From positions 1,550,001 to 1,614,000 of the forward strand of contig CAVUFH010000003.1 of NCBI GenBank assembly GCA_963740835.1: a stretch of DNA of 64,000 nucleotides, written 5' to 3'. The first letter of the stretch is position 1. Each line of letters opens with the position of its first letter. Below, in pieces: positions 1-9,405 of the stretch. Origin of the DNA: CAVUFH01 sp963740835 (GTDB taxonomy: Bacteria; Actinomycetota; Acidimicrobiia; IMCC26256; PALSA-610). Made by a program: the position numbers and the translations under genes. Under the pieces are notes generated by a model. It did not search any database, was not told where the DNA came from, and was given only the letters and a program-made list of their open reading frames with translations.

Positions 1-215
1 TCGAAGACCGTCATCAGGCCGATCTTGAGCGGCGGCTTCGCCTCGTCGCAGGGCCCGTCGTCCCACAAGCCGATGGCGGTGTAGTCGATCTTCTCGGCCT
101 TGGCCCCGCCCGTGGTGTCGCTGCTCGAATCGTCGTCGTCGCTGCTGCTGCACGCCGCCGCGACCAGCGCCAACGCCGTGAGCACCGCAAGCGTTCGGGC
201 AAGAGTTCTCGACAT
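1..215 (-). CDS. Substrate-binding lipoprotein of an ABC transporter (N-terminus only)
   Basis: Only the first ~71 codons are in the window; the gene runs off the left edge. The ATG at 215 follows a purine-rich GGGGGAACAGGG. The product starts with Arg residues and a hydrophobic stretch ending in the lipobox L-V-A-A-A-C (Cys22), so it should be exported, lipid-modified and anchored to the outer face of the membrane. A Ser/Asp-rich linker follows, and then P-L-K-I-G-L-M-T-V-F, the usual first beta-strand of type I periplasmic binding proteins (branched-chain amino acid or short organic acid type). The ligand cannot be told. Beside acyl-CoA catabolic genes, uptake of an organic acid or lipid breakdown product is a reasonable guess. 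Confidence 0.75.
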   Translation of the reverse strand, partial: MSRTLARTLAVLTALALVAAACSSSDDDDSSSDTTGGAKAEKIDYTAIGLWDDGPCDEAKPPLKIGLMTVF

Positions 216-337
216 CGCCCTGTTCCCCCTTCGTGCAGGCCGCGCCGGCCGCATGCATCTACAGGCTTCGGCGGGCGCCAATGTATATCGCGTGAGACGA
301 GTTTTGCAGGCGGCATCTCCGATCCTCGCGAACGTCG

Positions 338-1514
338 TTATCGCGGCATTCCGAGGATGCGCTCGGCGATCAGATTGCGCTGGATCTGGGATGTCCCGGC
401 CGCGATCGTGTACTGGAGCGACCAGAGGTAGTCGCGCGCGGCGTCGTGCGCCCGCCCGGCCGTGCCCGCGAGCGCCGGGCGGCCGACGATCCGCAGCGTG
501 AGGTCGGTGATCTGCTGCGCGAGCTCGCTGTAGCCGAGCTTCACCGCCGAGCCGGTCGGGGCGGGCAGGCCCGCGCGCTCCGCCTCCGCGATGCTCATCT
601 GCGTCAGGCGCCACAGCCCGTCGACCTGCGCCTGGAGCCGTCCGACGTGCTTGCGCAAGCCGATGTCGTCCCACGCGGTGCCGCCCGCGGCGCCCGGCGT
701 GGTGCGCGCGAGCTCGACGAGCGCGCGGAGCTGCGATCGAAGGGTGATGATGTGCTGCGCGAAGGCGGTGCCGCGTTCGAACCGCAGCGTCACGTTCGTG
801 ATGCGCCAGCCGTCGTGCTCCGCCCCGACACGGTTCGTGACGGGCACGCGGGCGTCGTCGAGGAACACTTCGCAGAAGTGGCTCTCGCCGTCGATCGTCC
901 GCATCGGTCGCACCTGCACGCCGGGCTGGTGCATGTCGAGGATCAGCCACGTGATCCCCTTGTGCTTCGGTGCTTCGGGGTCGGTGCGCACGAGCAGTTC
1001 GCAATAGTCCGCAACGTGCGCGCGAGTGCTCCAGATCTTCTGGCCGTTGACGACGTATTCGTCGCCATGCCGCACCGCCCGCGTCTGCAGCGACGCGAGG
1101 TCCGAGCCCGCGCTCGGTTCCGAGAAGCCCTGGCACCAGACGCTCTCGCCGCGCAAGATGCGCGGCAGGTGGAGCGCCCGCTGCTCGTCGGTGCCTTCCG
1201 CGATGAGGGTTGGTCCGGCGTGCATCAGGCCGACGAAGTTGACGCTGATGTAAGGCGCGCTTGCCCGCGCGTATTCCTCGAAGTACACGAGCTGCTGACT
1301 CACGGGGAGCCCGCGTCCGCCGAACGCTGACCGGCCAGTTGAGTCCCGCGTAACCGGCGTCGTGCAGCTTGCGCTGCCACGCGGTGTCGTACGCGCGCCG
1401 CGCCGGCCAGTCACCCGGCGGCGGTGGCGCACCGTGGCGCGGGACCTCGATGTCGAGCCACGCACGCAGCTCCTTGCGGAAGCGCTCGTCGTCGGCGCTG
1501 TACGTCAGGTCCAT
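338..1514 (-). CDS. Acyl-CoA dehydrogenase, larger subunit of a pair (one frame break)
   Basis: FAD-dependent alpha,beta-dehydrogenation of an acyl-CoA. The start is the ATG at 1514 (M-D-L-T-Y-S-A-D-D-E-R-F-R), overlapping the upstream dehydrogenase by 10 nt. The frame breaks near 1325-1330: ...G-L-N-W-P-V-S runs out of frame, and one base fewer gives F-G-G-R-G-L-P as expected. Visible motifs are the substrate/FAD loop W-C-Q-G-F-S-E-P-S-A-G-S-D-L and the C-terminal G-T-S-Q-I-Q-R-N-L-I-A-E-R-I-L-G, the FAD-dimer contact segment. The restored length of ~391 aa is normal for the family. Tandem unequal dehydrogenases resemble FadE28/FadE29 (ChsE1/ChsE2) of mycobacterial cholesterol side-chain oxidation, where the two form an alpha2beta2 enzyme. 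A function on a steroid-like or branched acyl-CoA is inferred. Confidence 0.85.
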
Positions 1515-2506
1515 GACGCCAGGGTGGCTGGTACGTCGGACTCGAGGGCGGCGCTCAGCACCAGCGCGTGGGCATCCCCGGTGCCGAACGTCTCCTCGAG
1601 CACCCACGCCCGCTTGAGGAAGTAGTGCGGCGCCATCTCCCACGTGAAGCCCATGCCACCGAGGACCTGCACCGCGGTTCGTCCGTTGGCGATGCCGGCA
1701 TCACCGGCGAGGAGCTTCGCCGTGCTCGCCGCGGTCACCGCGTCGCCGGCGTGATCGTCGTCGAACATGGCCGCGGCCGCGTAGGTCGCGCTGCGCGCGA
1801 GCTCGACGCGGACGTACATGTCGGCGAGGAGGTGCTTGACGGCTTGGAACGAGCCGATCGGCGCACCGAATTGGTGGCGTTCGAGTGCGTACGCCGACGC
1901 GACGTCGAGCGCGCCTTGCGCCCCCCCGACGAGCTGCGCGGCGGTGAGCACGGTGCCGGCCAGGCGTAACCGGCGCGCGTCCTCGGCGCTTCCGATCGCG
2001 TCGCCGATCGGCAACGCGCGGTAGGCGCTCGCCGGCGTCAGCGGGTCGAGCGGTTCACCGTCTTGCGGAACACCGAGCGCGCCCGTGGGGAACGACGTGA
2101 CGCGATCCTCATCGATGACGACGACGACGTCGCTCTCGGTGGCGTGCTCGATGACATGGACCTCCTGCGCCGGGGCGCGTTCGATGCCGCACACGCGGCA
2201 CTCGCCCCCGGCAGCGTCGGGAAGCAGGGGAGCCGCGATCGTCGACCACAGCACCGGGCCTGTCACAAGGTGCGCGCCGAGTTGCTCGAAGACGACCGCG
2301 GCGTCGACGGCCCGGCCACCGAGCCCTGCGTGCTCCCCGGCGACGAGCATGGCGAAGACGCCCATGTCGGCGAGTGCGCGCCAGGCTTCGGCGCCCGCGG
2401 GCCCGGACTCGCGCGCGGCGAGCTGCGTGACGGGGAAGTGCTGCCGGCACAGGGCCTGGATCGCGTCGCGCCGCGCGACCTGCTCTTCGTCGAAGCGGAA
2501 GTCCAT
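1505..2506 (-). CDS. Acyl-CoA dehydrogenase, smaller partner subunit
   Basis: 333 aa, intact, with the N-terminal acyl-CoA dehydrogenase helical domain, middle beta-domain and C-terminal helical bundle (G-A-P-I-G-S-F-Q-A-V-K-H-L-L-A-D-M near residue 230; V-L-G-G-M-G-F-T-W-E near 290). It lacks the Q-I-Q-R-N-I-I-A-E-R type C-terminal segment that its downstream neighbour has. This fits a heterodimer in which each subunit supplies part of the FAD site. It is short for a stand-alone enzyme (~380-400 aa is usual). It overlaps the next gene by 10 nt and so is probably translationally coupled. Its promoter is shared divergently with the P450 gene and contains the operator-like element at 2533-2550. 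Confidence 0.85.
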   Translation of the reverse strand: MDFRFDEEQVARRDAIQALCRQHFPVTQLAARESGPAGAEAWRALADMGVFAMLVAGEHAGLGGRAVDAAVVFEQLGAHLVTGPVLWSTIAAPLLPDAAGGECRVCGIERAPAQEVHVIEHATESDVVVVIDEDRVTSFPTGALGVPQDGEPLDPLTPASAYRALPIGDAIGSAEDARRLRLAGTVLTAAQLVGGAQGALDVASAYALERHQFGAPIGSFQAVKHLLADMYVRVELARSATYAAAAMFDDDHAGDAVTAASTAKLLAGDAGIANGRTAVQVLGGMGFTWEMAPHYFLKRAWVLEETFGTGDAHALVLSAALESDVPATLASWT

Positions 2507-2532
2507 CGCGGCCGCGCCACTCCTGGGCCCTA

Positions 2533-2550
2533 GAAATATCTAAACGTATA
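2533..2550. promoter_or_regulatory. Candidate operator, site A
   Basis: GAAATATCTAAACGTATA lies in the 103-bp divergent gap between the acyl-CoA dehydrogenase and the P450 gene. It is a conspicuous A+T island in a G+C-rich genome. It matches sites at 5969-5986 and 12416-12433 (read on the minus strand) in GAAA-y-ATCTA...GT. Such position-specific sharing suggests one repressor, perhaps TetR-type. Confidence 0.55.
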
Positions 2551-2609
2551 GGGTATGGCGCGCCGCGGCGGAGGTGCAAGCGTCAGGCGCAGGAGGCCAT
2601 CCTTTGCAC

Positions 2610-3782
2610 ATGACGCGCGACTTCGATCTGCTCGACGGCAGCTGGTACGCGAGCCAACCGTTCGCGGATTGGGCGTGGATGCGCGACAACGCGCCGGCGT
2701 ATTGGGACGCGAAGAACGACGTCTGGGCCATCACACGCCATGCAGACGTGCTCGCGATCGAGAAGGACTCCACGACGTTCTCGAGTCACCGCGCACCCCG
2801 GCCGCACGGTCAGCACCTCCCGATGATGATCTCGATGGACGACCCCGAACATTCGCGCCGGCGCAAGCTCGTGAGCCGCGGCTTCACGCCGCGGCGGGTG
2901 CGCGATCACGAAGCGACGATCCACCGCATCTGCACGGAGATCATCGATCGGGTCGCGTCGAAGGGGGAATGTGACTTCGTCTGGGACATCGCGGCGCCAC
3001 TGCCACTTTTGCTCATCGCCGACATGCTGGGCTTCCCCGCCGAGTCCTACGACGACCTGTTGCGGTGGTCCGACCACCTGATCCGGGCGACCAACGCCGA
3101 TCCGCCGCCGGCGGTGACGCACGCCGGGATGGAGGCAATGCTCGCATTCCGCGAGTTTCAGCTCGGCGTCATCGCCGACCGCCGGTCGGTACCGAAGGAC
3201 GACCTCGTCAGCATCCTCTGTGAGGCGGAGATCGACGGCGAGCGGCTCGACGACGAGTCGATCATCCAGGAGAGCCTGCTGATCTTGATCGGCGGTGACG
3301 AAACGAGCCGGCACGTCATGACCGACGGGATGCTGGCGCTCCTCGACCATCCTGACCAGCTCGCGATCCTCCGCACCGATCCGGCGACCATCGATGCAGG
3401 TGTCGAGGAGCTGCTCCGATGGGTGTCGCCCATCAAGAACATGTCGCGCACCGTCACGCGCGAGGTCGAGCTGCACGGGCAGACGCTGCAAGTTGGCGAG
3501 CAGGTCATCCTCATGTATCCCGCGGCCAACCGCGACCCGCGCGTGTTCGACGAACCCGAGCACTTCGACGTGCTGCGCCACCCGAACCCGCACCTCGCGT
3601 TCGGTTTCGGGCCACACTTCTGCATGGGCGCGTCGCTCGCGCGCCTCGAGCTCAAGGTGATGTTCTCCGAACTGCTCCGCCGCCTGCCCGACCTGCACCT
3701 CGCCGGCCAGCCGTTGCCGCGCCGTCCGTCGAACTTCATCTCAGGGCCGGAAGCCATGCCGGTCGCGTTCACGCCGGCGTGA
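2610..3782 (+). CDS. Cytochrome P450, CYP142-like
   Basis: Haem-thiolate monooxygenase of 390 aa. The ATG at 2610 was chosen because AGGAGG lies 13 nt upstream and homologues begin near here; a GTG at 2574 is in frame. Key motifs: I-helix G-G-D-E-T-S-R-H (about residue 228; acid-alcohol pair modified to E-T), E-E-L-L-R (ExxR) near 266, and the haem loop F-G-F-G-P-H-F-C-M-G with Cys338. The C-terminal third (W-V-S-P-I-K-N-M-S-R-T-V, then P-N-P-H-L-A-F-G-F-G, R-P-S-N-F-I-S-G) closely resembles what I remember of CYP142, a mycobacterial cholesterol/cholestenone 26-hydroxylase. Steroid side-chain or other terminal hydroxylation is therefore likely. The redox partners are not in the window. It is divergent from the dehydrogenase pair. 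Confidence 0.88.
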   Translation: MTRDFDLLDGSWYASQPFADWAWMRDNAPAYWDAKNDVWAITRHADVLAIEKDSTTFSSHRAPRPHGQHLPMMISMDDPEHSRRRKLVSRGFTPRRVRDHEATIHRICTEIIDRVASKGECDFVWDIAAPLPLLLIADMLGFPAESYDDLLRWSDHLIRATNADPPPAVTHAGMEAMLAFREFQLGVIADRRSVPKDDLVSILCEAEIDGERLDDESIIQESLLILIGGDETSRHVMTDGMLALLDHPDQLAILRTDPATIDAGVEELLRWVSPIKNMSRTVTREVELHGQTLQVGEQVILMYPAANRDPRVFDEPEHFDVLRHPNPHLAFGFGPHFCMGASLARLELKVMFSELLRRLPDLHLAGQPLPRRPSNFISGPEAMPVAFTPA

Positions 3783-3790
3783 CTGGGCGC

Positions 3791-4879
3791 TCAGCGCGCC
3801 CCGGGGTTGGCCGGCAGGTTGTCGAACCGGCCGGTAGGGCGGATGACGCGGTACGAGTCGACGACCGGCGCGAGCTCGGCCGGTGTCGCACCGTGCATGA
3901 TCACGCCGTCGACGCCGAGGTCGAACTGCCGCAGCACCCGCTGCGCGCACGTCTCGGCGCTCCCTCGGGCCGAGGGCTCCAACCACTGGTCGGGCAGGAG
4001 CGTCGCGACGTGCTCGAGCGTCGTGGTATCGGCCACGCCGTCGATCGCGCCCGGCACCGACTGCACGTCGGCATCCGCGCGGAAGCGCGCGAGCACATCG
4101 GGATCCCATCCGTTCGTGTGCACCAGCAGGTCGCCGTAGCCCTGGAGGTACGTGGCGAGCCGGCCGACGGTCTTCTTCAACCGCAAGTCGGCCGGGATGG
4201 AGTCGGGGATCGTCGCGTAGCACGACCAGATGCGCACCGCCGCGGGATCGCGCCCGGCCTGCTCGGCCGCGGTCCGCACCGTTTGCACGGCACGAGTCGT
4301 GGTTTCGTCGGTGAAGAACGTGTGCAGCACCACCATGTCGAACGCGCGGCCGGCGAGCGCGAGCGTGTTGGGCCCGAACGCGACGAGTCCGAGCGGGATG
4401 TCCTCGTCGAAGGTCGCGTCGAGGTGGAGGATCGGGTACTTCCCGGCCGGGCCGTCGTGGCCGAAGATCACTTCGCCGTGCCACAACCGGCGGAGCAGCC
4501 CGGCCATGTCCTCGATCTGCGCGGTCGTGATCTTCGGGATGCCGTACGCGCCGAACATGGCGTCGATGCCGCGCCCGAGCCCGAGTGTGAACCGGCCGCC
4601 GCTCAGCCGGTGCATGGTCGTCGCGTACGAACCGGTGATGAGCGGATGGCGGGTGTTGTGGTTCGTCGCGGCGGTGGCGATGCCGATGCGCTGCGAAACT
4701 GCCGCCGCCGCACCCGACAGCGTCGCCGCTTCCTTGATGTTGTAACGCTCGGAGATGAACGCGGCGCCGAGGCCGAGCGACTCCGCCGCCGCCATCTCGG
4801 GCACGAGGTCGGCCGGCGTCTTCGGCGCACCGGCGAGCACGTAGAAGCCGAGCTCGTTGAGGTCAGGGGCCGGGGCCAT
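3791..4879 (-). CDS. LLM-class (F420-type) oxidoreductase
   Basis: 362 aa luciferase-like TIM barrel. The start ATG at 4879 (M-A-P-A-P-D-L-N-E-L-G-F-Y-V-L) follows GGAGCAGCG; the open frame continues upstream only by reading through the neighbouring kinase gene. Typical features are E-S-L-G-L-G-A-A-F-I-S-E-R, G-I-A-T-A-A-T-N-H-N-T-R-H-P, and L-S-G-G-R-F-T-L-G-L-G-R-G. These enzymes usually bind F420 or FMN and reduce or oxidise a small organic substrate, which cannot be named here. The gene lies 14 nt downstream of the APH-like kinase, in the same orientation, so probably in one transcript. It converges with the P450 gene, which ends 8 nt away. Confidence 0.85.
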   Translation of the reverse strand: MAPAPDLNELGFYVLAGAPKTPADLVPEMAAAESLGLGAAFISERYNIKEAATLSGAAAAVSQRIGIATAATNHNTRHPLITGSYATTMHRLSGGRFTLGLGRGIDAMFGAYGIPKITTAQIEDMAGLLRRLWHGEVIFGHDGPAGKYPILHLDATFDEDIPLGLVAFGPNTLALAGRAFDMVVLHTFFTDETTTRAVQTVRTAAEQAGRDPAAVRIWSCYATIPDSIPADLRLKKTVGRLATYLQGYGDLLVHTNGWDPDVLARFRADADVQSVPGAIDGVADTTTLEHVATLLPDQWLEPSARGSAETCAQRVLRQFDLGVDGVIMHGATPAELAPVVDSYRVIRPTGRFDNLPANPGAR

Positions 4880-4893
4880 CGCTGCTCCAGTCG

Positions 4894-5953
4894 TCAGGTG
4901 CGGACGCGGCGCAGTTGCCGCTCGAGCCCTTGGCTCACGAGGTTGTCGTAGGGGAACGCGTCCGGGACGAAGCCCATCCCCGCGAGCAGTTTGCCCATGC
5001 GCAACATGATCACGGTGAAGCGCAGCCCCGCGAACACGAGGTAGTAGTCGAGCGCGTCGGTCGACCGTCCAGTCAGCTTCGACCACCGCGCCGCGGTGTC
5101 GTTGCGTGACTCGAAGCCGGGCAGGCGTGCGAAACCCGACCCCTTCGTGAGCGTGTCGTCGGCGAAGATCCACCACCCGAGGTCGAGGAGCGGGTCGCCG
5201 ACCGTCGCCATCTCCCAGTCGAGGACGGCGACCACCCCGAAGTCGCGGTAGATGACGTTGCTCAACCGCGCGTCGCCCCATACCAGCGCCGGTGCCGGCG
5301 CGGGCGGCCGGTGCCGTTGCAGCCACGACAGGGCATCACGCGCGAGCGCATGCGATCGGTTGTCCTCGGCCCACCGCAAGAACCGTTCGTACCGGGCCAG
5401 CTCGGCCGAGGCCGGGTCTTCGGGAACGACGAGGCGCCGGGCCTCGGGACTCAGCGCGTCGAGCGCCAGGTTGTGCACCGCGGCCATCGCTTCGATACCA
5501 CTCACCCACGCGCGCGTCTGTTCGGCCGGCGTGGCGTCCGCCAGCCAGCCCGCGCACGCATACGGCGGGTTGTCAGTCGGGATGTCACCGTCGACGCCGC
5601 GCCATGATCCAGAACGGCTTGCCGAACCACGCTTCGTCCGGCTCGAACCAGTGGACCGAGGCCACCGGCACGTCGGTCGCGTCGAGCGCGCGCATCACGT
5701 GGAACTGGAGCTCGAACGTGTCGTCGGGGAACACCTGGTAGCTCGACGGCGCGACCCGTGCGACAAGCGCATGCGTCCGAGGCATCCCGCCGTCGGACCA
5801 CTTCGCGTCGAAGAGGATCGTCTCGTTCGAGAACCCGGTGCCGCCGGGGATGCACACGTTCGCGATCTCGACGTCGCCGAACCCGCGCCCGTGCTCGAAC
5901 CACGCGCGCAGCACGTGGGCAACCTCCACAGGGTCACGTTCCGGGGCGGACAC
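4894..5953 (-). CDS. APH-family phosphotransferase / putative acyl-CoA-linked kinase (one frame break)
   Basis: Aminoglycoside-phosphotransferase-fold kinase of the type often found beside acyl-CoA dehydrogenases; the real substrate is unknown. The N-terminal half (from 5953) has G-G-T-G-F-S-N-E-T (ATP loop). The C-terminal half has L-V-W-G-D-A-R-L-S-N-V (catalytic HGD variant, here W-G-D) and V-L-D-W-E-M-A-T-V-G-D-P-L (Mg-binding D-W-E). The frame breaks at 5596-5602: W-I-M-A-R-R is followed by an extra C, and removing it gives the family-typical R-V-D-G...D-N-P-P-Y. The restored length is ~352 aa, normal for the family. The operator-like site B lies just upstream of the start. Confidence 0.82.
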
Positions 5954-5968
5954 GACCCCATGCTGCCA

Positions 5969-5986
5969 GAAACAGTTAGATGTTTC
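5969..5986. promoter_or_regulatory. Candidate operator, site B
   Basis: GAAACAGTTAGATGTTTC is an inverted repeat with perfect 6-bp arms (GAAACA/TGTTTC) around 6 bp. It lies in the 61-bp gap between the divergent kinase and DUF664 genes. On the minus strand it reads GAAACATCTAACTGTTTC, aligning with sites A and C at GAAA, ATCTA and GT. Confidence 0.6.
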
Positions 5987-6014
5987 CGGCCTCCACCGAC
6001 GTTACGCTCCCGGC

Positions 6015-6465
6015 GTGACTCGCGAAGTCGAACAACTCCGCGCGGAGCTCGACGATGCGCGGGCTGGTGTCCTCAAGAAGCTGGCCGGGCTCAGCGAAGC
6101 CGACGCCCGACGCAGCACGGTGAATTCGGGCACCAACTTGGCCGGGCTGTTGCAGCACCTGACGTTCGTCGAATCGAAGTGGTTCGAGGACATCGTTGCC
6201 GGCGGCCCGGCCACCAGAGGCATGCGGTCCATGCAGGTCGACCCCTCGGTCTCGTTGCGGACGCTTCGAGCCCAGTACCGCGCGGCCTGTGACGCGAGCA
6301 ACGCGATCATCACGGCGATCGGCGACGGAGACGCACCGGTGACGACGCGACGGGAAGACGCGCAACCTTCGGTGGGCGATCCTCGCCGTCATCCGCGAGA
6401 CCGCGCGCCATGCCGGCCATGCCGACATCATCCGCGAACAGATCGACGACCAGACCGGCCGCTGA
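6015..6465 (+). CDS. DinB/DUF664-family protein (one frame break)
   Basis: Four-helix-bundle DinB-superfamily protein; in actinobacteria these are often mycothiol-dependent, metal-binding transferases. The GTG at 6015 begins T-R-E-V-E-Q-L-R. Metal-ligand His positions are visible in L-L-Q-H-L-T-F-V-E and, after the break, in R-H-A-G-H-A-D-I-I-R-E. The frame is lost at about 6340-6350. Dropping one base joins I-T-A-I-G-D to G-K-T-R-N-L-R-W-A-I-L-A-V, the usual DUF664 ending, with a stop at 6463-6465. It is divergent from the kinase across site B. The substrate is unknown. Confidence 0.75.
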
Positions 6466-6485
6466 GACGAAGCGTCCACGCGCGC

Positions 6486-7365
6486 TCACGGCTGCGCGAG
6501 CGCGAGATCCGTTGTCAGCTTCCTCACGGTCCGGATCGCGCGCGGCGTTCGCGTTGTCGTCCACACCGCGCGCGCGTCGTACGGCCAGGCGTACACGGGT
6601 GCGCCGTCGCGGAGCATGTCGAGCAGTTCGGGCGCGTTGAGCGCAGTCGCCGCATGTTCGTAGACAGCGCGGACGTGAGGAAGGATCACGCCGTAGTCGA
6701 GCAGGCGCCCGAGGTGGTTCTCGGCGTCGAGGATCTCCTCAATGGTCAGCCCGTCGAGTGGATACTGCACCGGAAGGATGTTGTGGAGGGAGAGGAACAC
6801 GTCGGCGCCGCGCCATCGCGGATCGGCCAGCGGTCGACCCACTGCCGCGAACCGACCGAGCGCAGTGCGCGGGTCCGACAGCATGCACTCGGCGAACAGC
6901 ACCCGGAGCAGCGCGACATCCATGAAGAAGCGCTCGAGCGGATGCTCTGCTTGCGCGAGATCGCGCTGGGCGAGGTAGCCGGTGACGACACTCGCGTTGT
7001 GCGCCCGGTACCAGGACTGGCCGGAGGGTCGATGCAGGAATGAAACCCAACGCGCGACGCTCGGGCGCGTCGGTGCTCCGAGGCCACCGCTGACGAGTTG
7101 ATCCGCCTCCCAAGCGTCGGCGAGGAGACCTTCATTGACCAGCGCGCCACCAGGGGCTTCCCGGCCGTTCTGCATTGGGCGCGGCGAGAACTCCCCGCCG
7201 GATCTGCCACCGCATGAACGCCATCTCCGCGCGGCGGTACGAACGAATGCTCCTCCGACCGATCCGGCGGTCGTAGAAGCGGGTCGCAAGCGCAAGCCGA
7301 CCGTCGGGATCGTCTCGGACCGCAGCCACCATTGCTGCGGCCACTTCTGCAGCCGTCGCAGTCAT
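6486..7365 (-). CDS. Conserved actinobacterial protein of unknown function (one frame break)
   Basis: I do not recognise a named domain. The N-terminal part begins M-T-A-T-A-A-E-V-A-A-A-M at 7365 (a GTG at 7392 is also in frame) and contains R-S-Y-R-R-A-E-M-A-F-M-R-W-Q-I-R-R-G-V and P-G-S-P-W-W-R-A. The frame then breaks at ~7140 (an extra G), and the next frame continues V-N-E-G-L-L-A-D-A-W-E-A. The restored protein is ~293 aa, soluble, Arg/Trp-rich, with I-L-P-V-Q-Y-P-L near the middle. I recall similar unnamed proteins in actinobacteria with this R-R-x-E-x-A-F-M-R-W-Q signature. The stop lies 21 nt from the end of the convergent DUF664 gene. Confidence 0.6.
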
Positions 7366-7471
7366 CGTTCGAGGCGCCGCCGCCGCAAGCACGATCGCTC
7401 ACGTCTCATCCTCGCGACGATAGAAGAAACAGATTCACCCGCGCGCGGTTCCGGAGGTTGCCGACTGTTCC

Positions 7472-7723
7472 ATGGAGCAACACGACGCAACGGGTCAGCG
7501 CCAAACCCGGGTCAGAATGCCTACCTCCCGAGTACCGTGCCCAGCGGATGCTCGTACCGGAGCTGGATGTCGCGGAGCTGACAAGGTCGTTGCCTTTCTA
7601 CGCCGCGCGCGACGACTCGCTGACGCCACCCGCACCGAATGGCCGGCGGCGTATGAAGGGGCGACGATCGACTACTTCGAACGGATGATCGGTACGACCA
7701 TCGGGATAGAACGCGAGTCGTAA
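7472..7723 (+). pseudogene. Possible remnant of a VOC-family gene
   Basis: The 367-bp stretch 7366-7732 has no clear intact gene. Frame 3 encodes Y-R-A-Q-R-M-L-V-P-E-L-D-V-A-E-L followed by T-R-S-L-P-F-Y at about 7532-7600, which resembles the first strand of VOC (glyoxalase-fold) proteins. It is then lost in low-information sequence. The overlapping 83-codon frame at 7472-7723 ends in A-Y-E-G-A-T-I-D-Y-F-E-R-M-I-G and is not recognisable. I read the area as a truncated VOC gene or noise just upstream of an intact VOC gene. Confidence 0.25.
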
Positions 7724-7732
7724 CCTTGCGAC

Positions 7733-8131
7733 ATGTCGACTGACTTCATCGACGCGATCCCGGTTCTGCCCTACTCGAACATCCGCGCCGCGCACGATTT
7801 CCTCGTCGAGGTCATCGGGCTCGAGTCGGCTGGGCTCGTCGAACACGACGGACACGTTGTGCACGGCGAGGTGCGAGCCGGCGATCGGCGATTCTGGTTG
7901 CACGAAGCGTCAGGCGGCCTCACCACACCAACGGCGGCTGCCGCACGAACGGGCGGGATCGTGCTGCACGTGCGAGATGTCGACGCGCACTTCGAACGCG
8001 CGACAGCCGCTGGTGCGGACATCGTTCGGGAGCCGACCGACGAGGACTACGGCCAGCGCGAGTACGGCCTCCGCGACCCGGAGGGACACGACTGGTACAT
8101 CGCGACACCCTTCGCGCCACCCGCCTCGTAG
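7733..8131 (+). CDS. VOC-family (glyoxalase/bleomycin-resistance fold) protein
   Basis: 132 aa single-unit VOC protein: I-P-V-L-P-Y-S-N-I-R-A-A-H-D-F-L at the N-terminus, G-H-V-V-H-G-E-V, I-V-L-H-V-R-D-V-D-A-H-F in the second beta-alpha-beta unit, and the closing Y-G-L-R-D-P-E-G-H-D-W-Y-I. Glu/His at these places are usual metal ligands. The D-P-E-G-H-x-W motif is typical of PhnB-like/glyoxalase-related proteins. The substrate is unknown. The gene is intact, with an ATG start, and converges with the acyl-CoA dehydrogenase gene that ends 6 bp away. Confidence 0.8.
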   Translation: MSTDFIDAIPVLPYSNIRAAHDFLVEVIGLESAGLVEHDGHVVHGEVRAGDRRFWLHEASGGLTTPTAAAARTGGIVLHVRDVDAHFERATAAGADIVREPTDEDYGQREYGLRDPEGHDWYIATPFAPPAS

Positions 8132-8137
8132 TTCGCG

Positions 8138-9405
8138 CTAGTCGCGTTGCTTGATGGTGCGGAGGACGTCGGCGTAGGGCTCGCCCTTGCTCGGAAGTTG
8201 CTCGCGTGGGAGGCCCAAGGTTCGCTCGGCGATGATGTTGCGTTGGATCTCGTCGGTGCCGCCGTAGATGGACGACGCGGGCGAGAACAACAATGCGCCA
8301 GTGAAGCGGCCGCCTTCGACGCCGTCGGGCGCGGCGAGCGTCGCGTCGGCGCCCAGGATGTCGACACCCAGTTGCGCGGACTGCTTCACGATCCGCGTCT
8401 GGGCGATCTTGCCGAGGTTGGCGACGTCCTGGCCGCCGCCAGTGGCTGCTTCGGCCTTCGCCCGTTGCGCGTTCCACTGACCGAGCTTCGACTCGGTGTA
8501 GACGCGCGCGCGATCTGCTGTCGGATGTGGGCGTCGCCTGTGCGCTTGCGTGACCGCGCCAGCGCGATGAGGTCGGGCAGCTTGACGATGAGGCTGCCGC
8601 CGGGAACTTCGTCGGTGGCTGCGTCGCCGGCGCGCCGGCCGAGCATGCCGCCCTTCGGTCCGGGCACGGGGAACCCGGCGTGGGAACCACCGGCGCCGAT
8701 GCCCGTACGTTCGAAGTAGAGCGTCGTCTGGGTGACGGCCCAGCCATTGCCTTCGCCACCGATCAGGTCCGCGTCGGCGCAGACCGCGTCGTCGAAGAAC
8801 ACTTCGTTGAACACGGCTTCGCCGGTCATCTCACGCAGCGGGCGGATGGTGACGCCGGGCTGGTCGAGTGCGAACGCAAACCAGGAGATGCCCTTGTGCT
8901 TCGGCACCGAGAAGTCGGTCCGCGCGAGCAGCATGCCGAAGTCGGAGTCGCGCGCCATGCTGCTCCACACCTTCTGACCGTTGATGATCCACCGGTCGCC
9001 GTCGCGCTCGGCGCGCGTCGTGAGCCCGGCGAGATCGGAACCGGCACCCGGCTCACTGAAGAGCTGACACCAATTGACGCGACCCTCGAGCACCGGCGGC
9101 ACGAGGCGTGCGTTCTGCTCGTCCGTGCCGTGCGTGAGAATGGTCGGTGCGGCCATGAGGAGGCCGAGGCCGCCCGGCGGCAGGAGCGCACCGAAGTCGG
9201 CGAACGTCGCGCGCACGAGGTTGCCGGCCGCGCGGTGCAGACCGCGACCGCCCTGCTCGGGCGGGAAGTGCGGCGCGGTCCACCCGGCATCGGCGACGAC
9301 GCCCCACCAGTCGTCGACCGTGAGGTCCGGGTCCCAATGCTGATCGAGCCAGGAGCGAACCTCGGCCCGCAACTCGTCGTTCGCGGCCTCGCGCCCGGCG
9401 CTCAC
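8138..9405 (-). CDS. Acyl-CoA dehydrogenase (one frame break)
   Basis: The GTG at 9405 directly abuts the stop of the upstream amidohydrolase. Motifs: W-C-Q-L-F-S-E-P-G-A-G-S-D-L-A-G-L (substrate/FAD), W-I-I-N-G-Q-K-V-W-S-S-M-A, and, after the break, Y-G-G-T-D-E-I-Q-R-N-I-I-A-E-R-T-L-G. The frame is lost in a GCGCGCGCG run at 8502-8511. Removing two bases, or adding one, restores R-V-Y-T-E-S-K-L-G-Q-W-N. The restored length is ~421 aa, typical of the larger actinobacterial FadE proteins. It is cotranscribed with the amidohydrolase, SDR and enoyl-CoA hydratase genes upstream, consistent with a beta-oxidation-like route for an unusual acyl-CoA. Confidence 0.85.
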
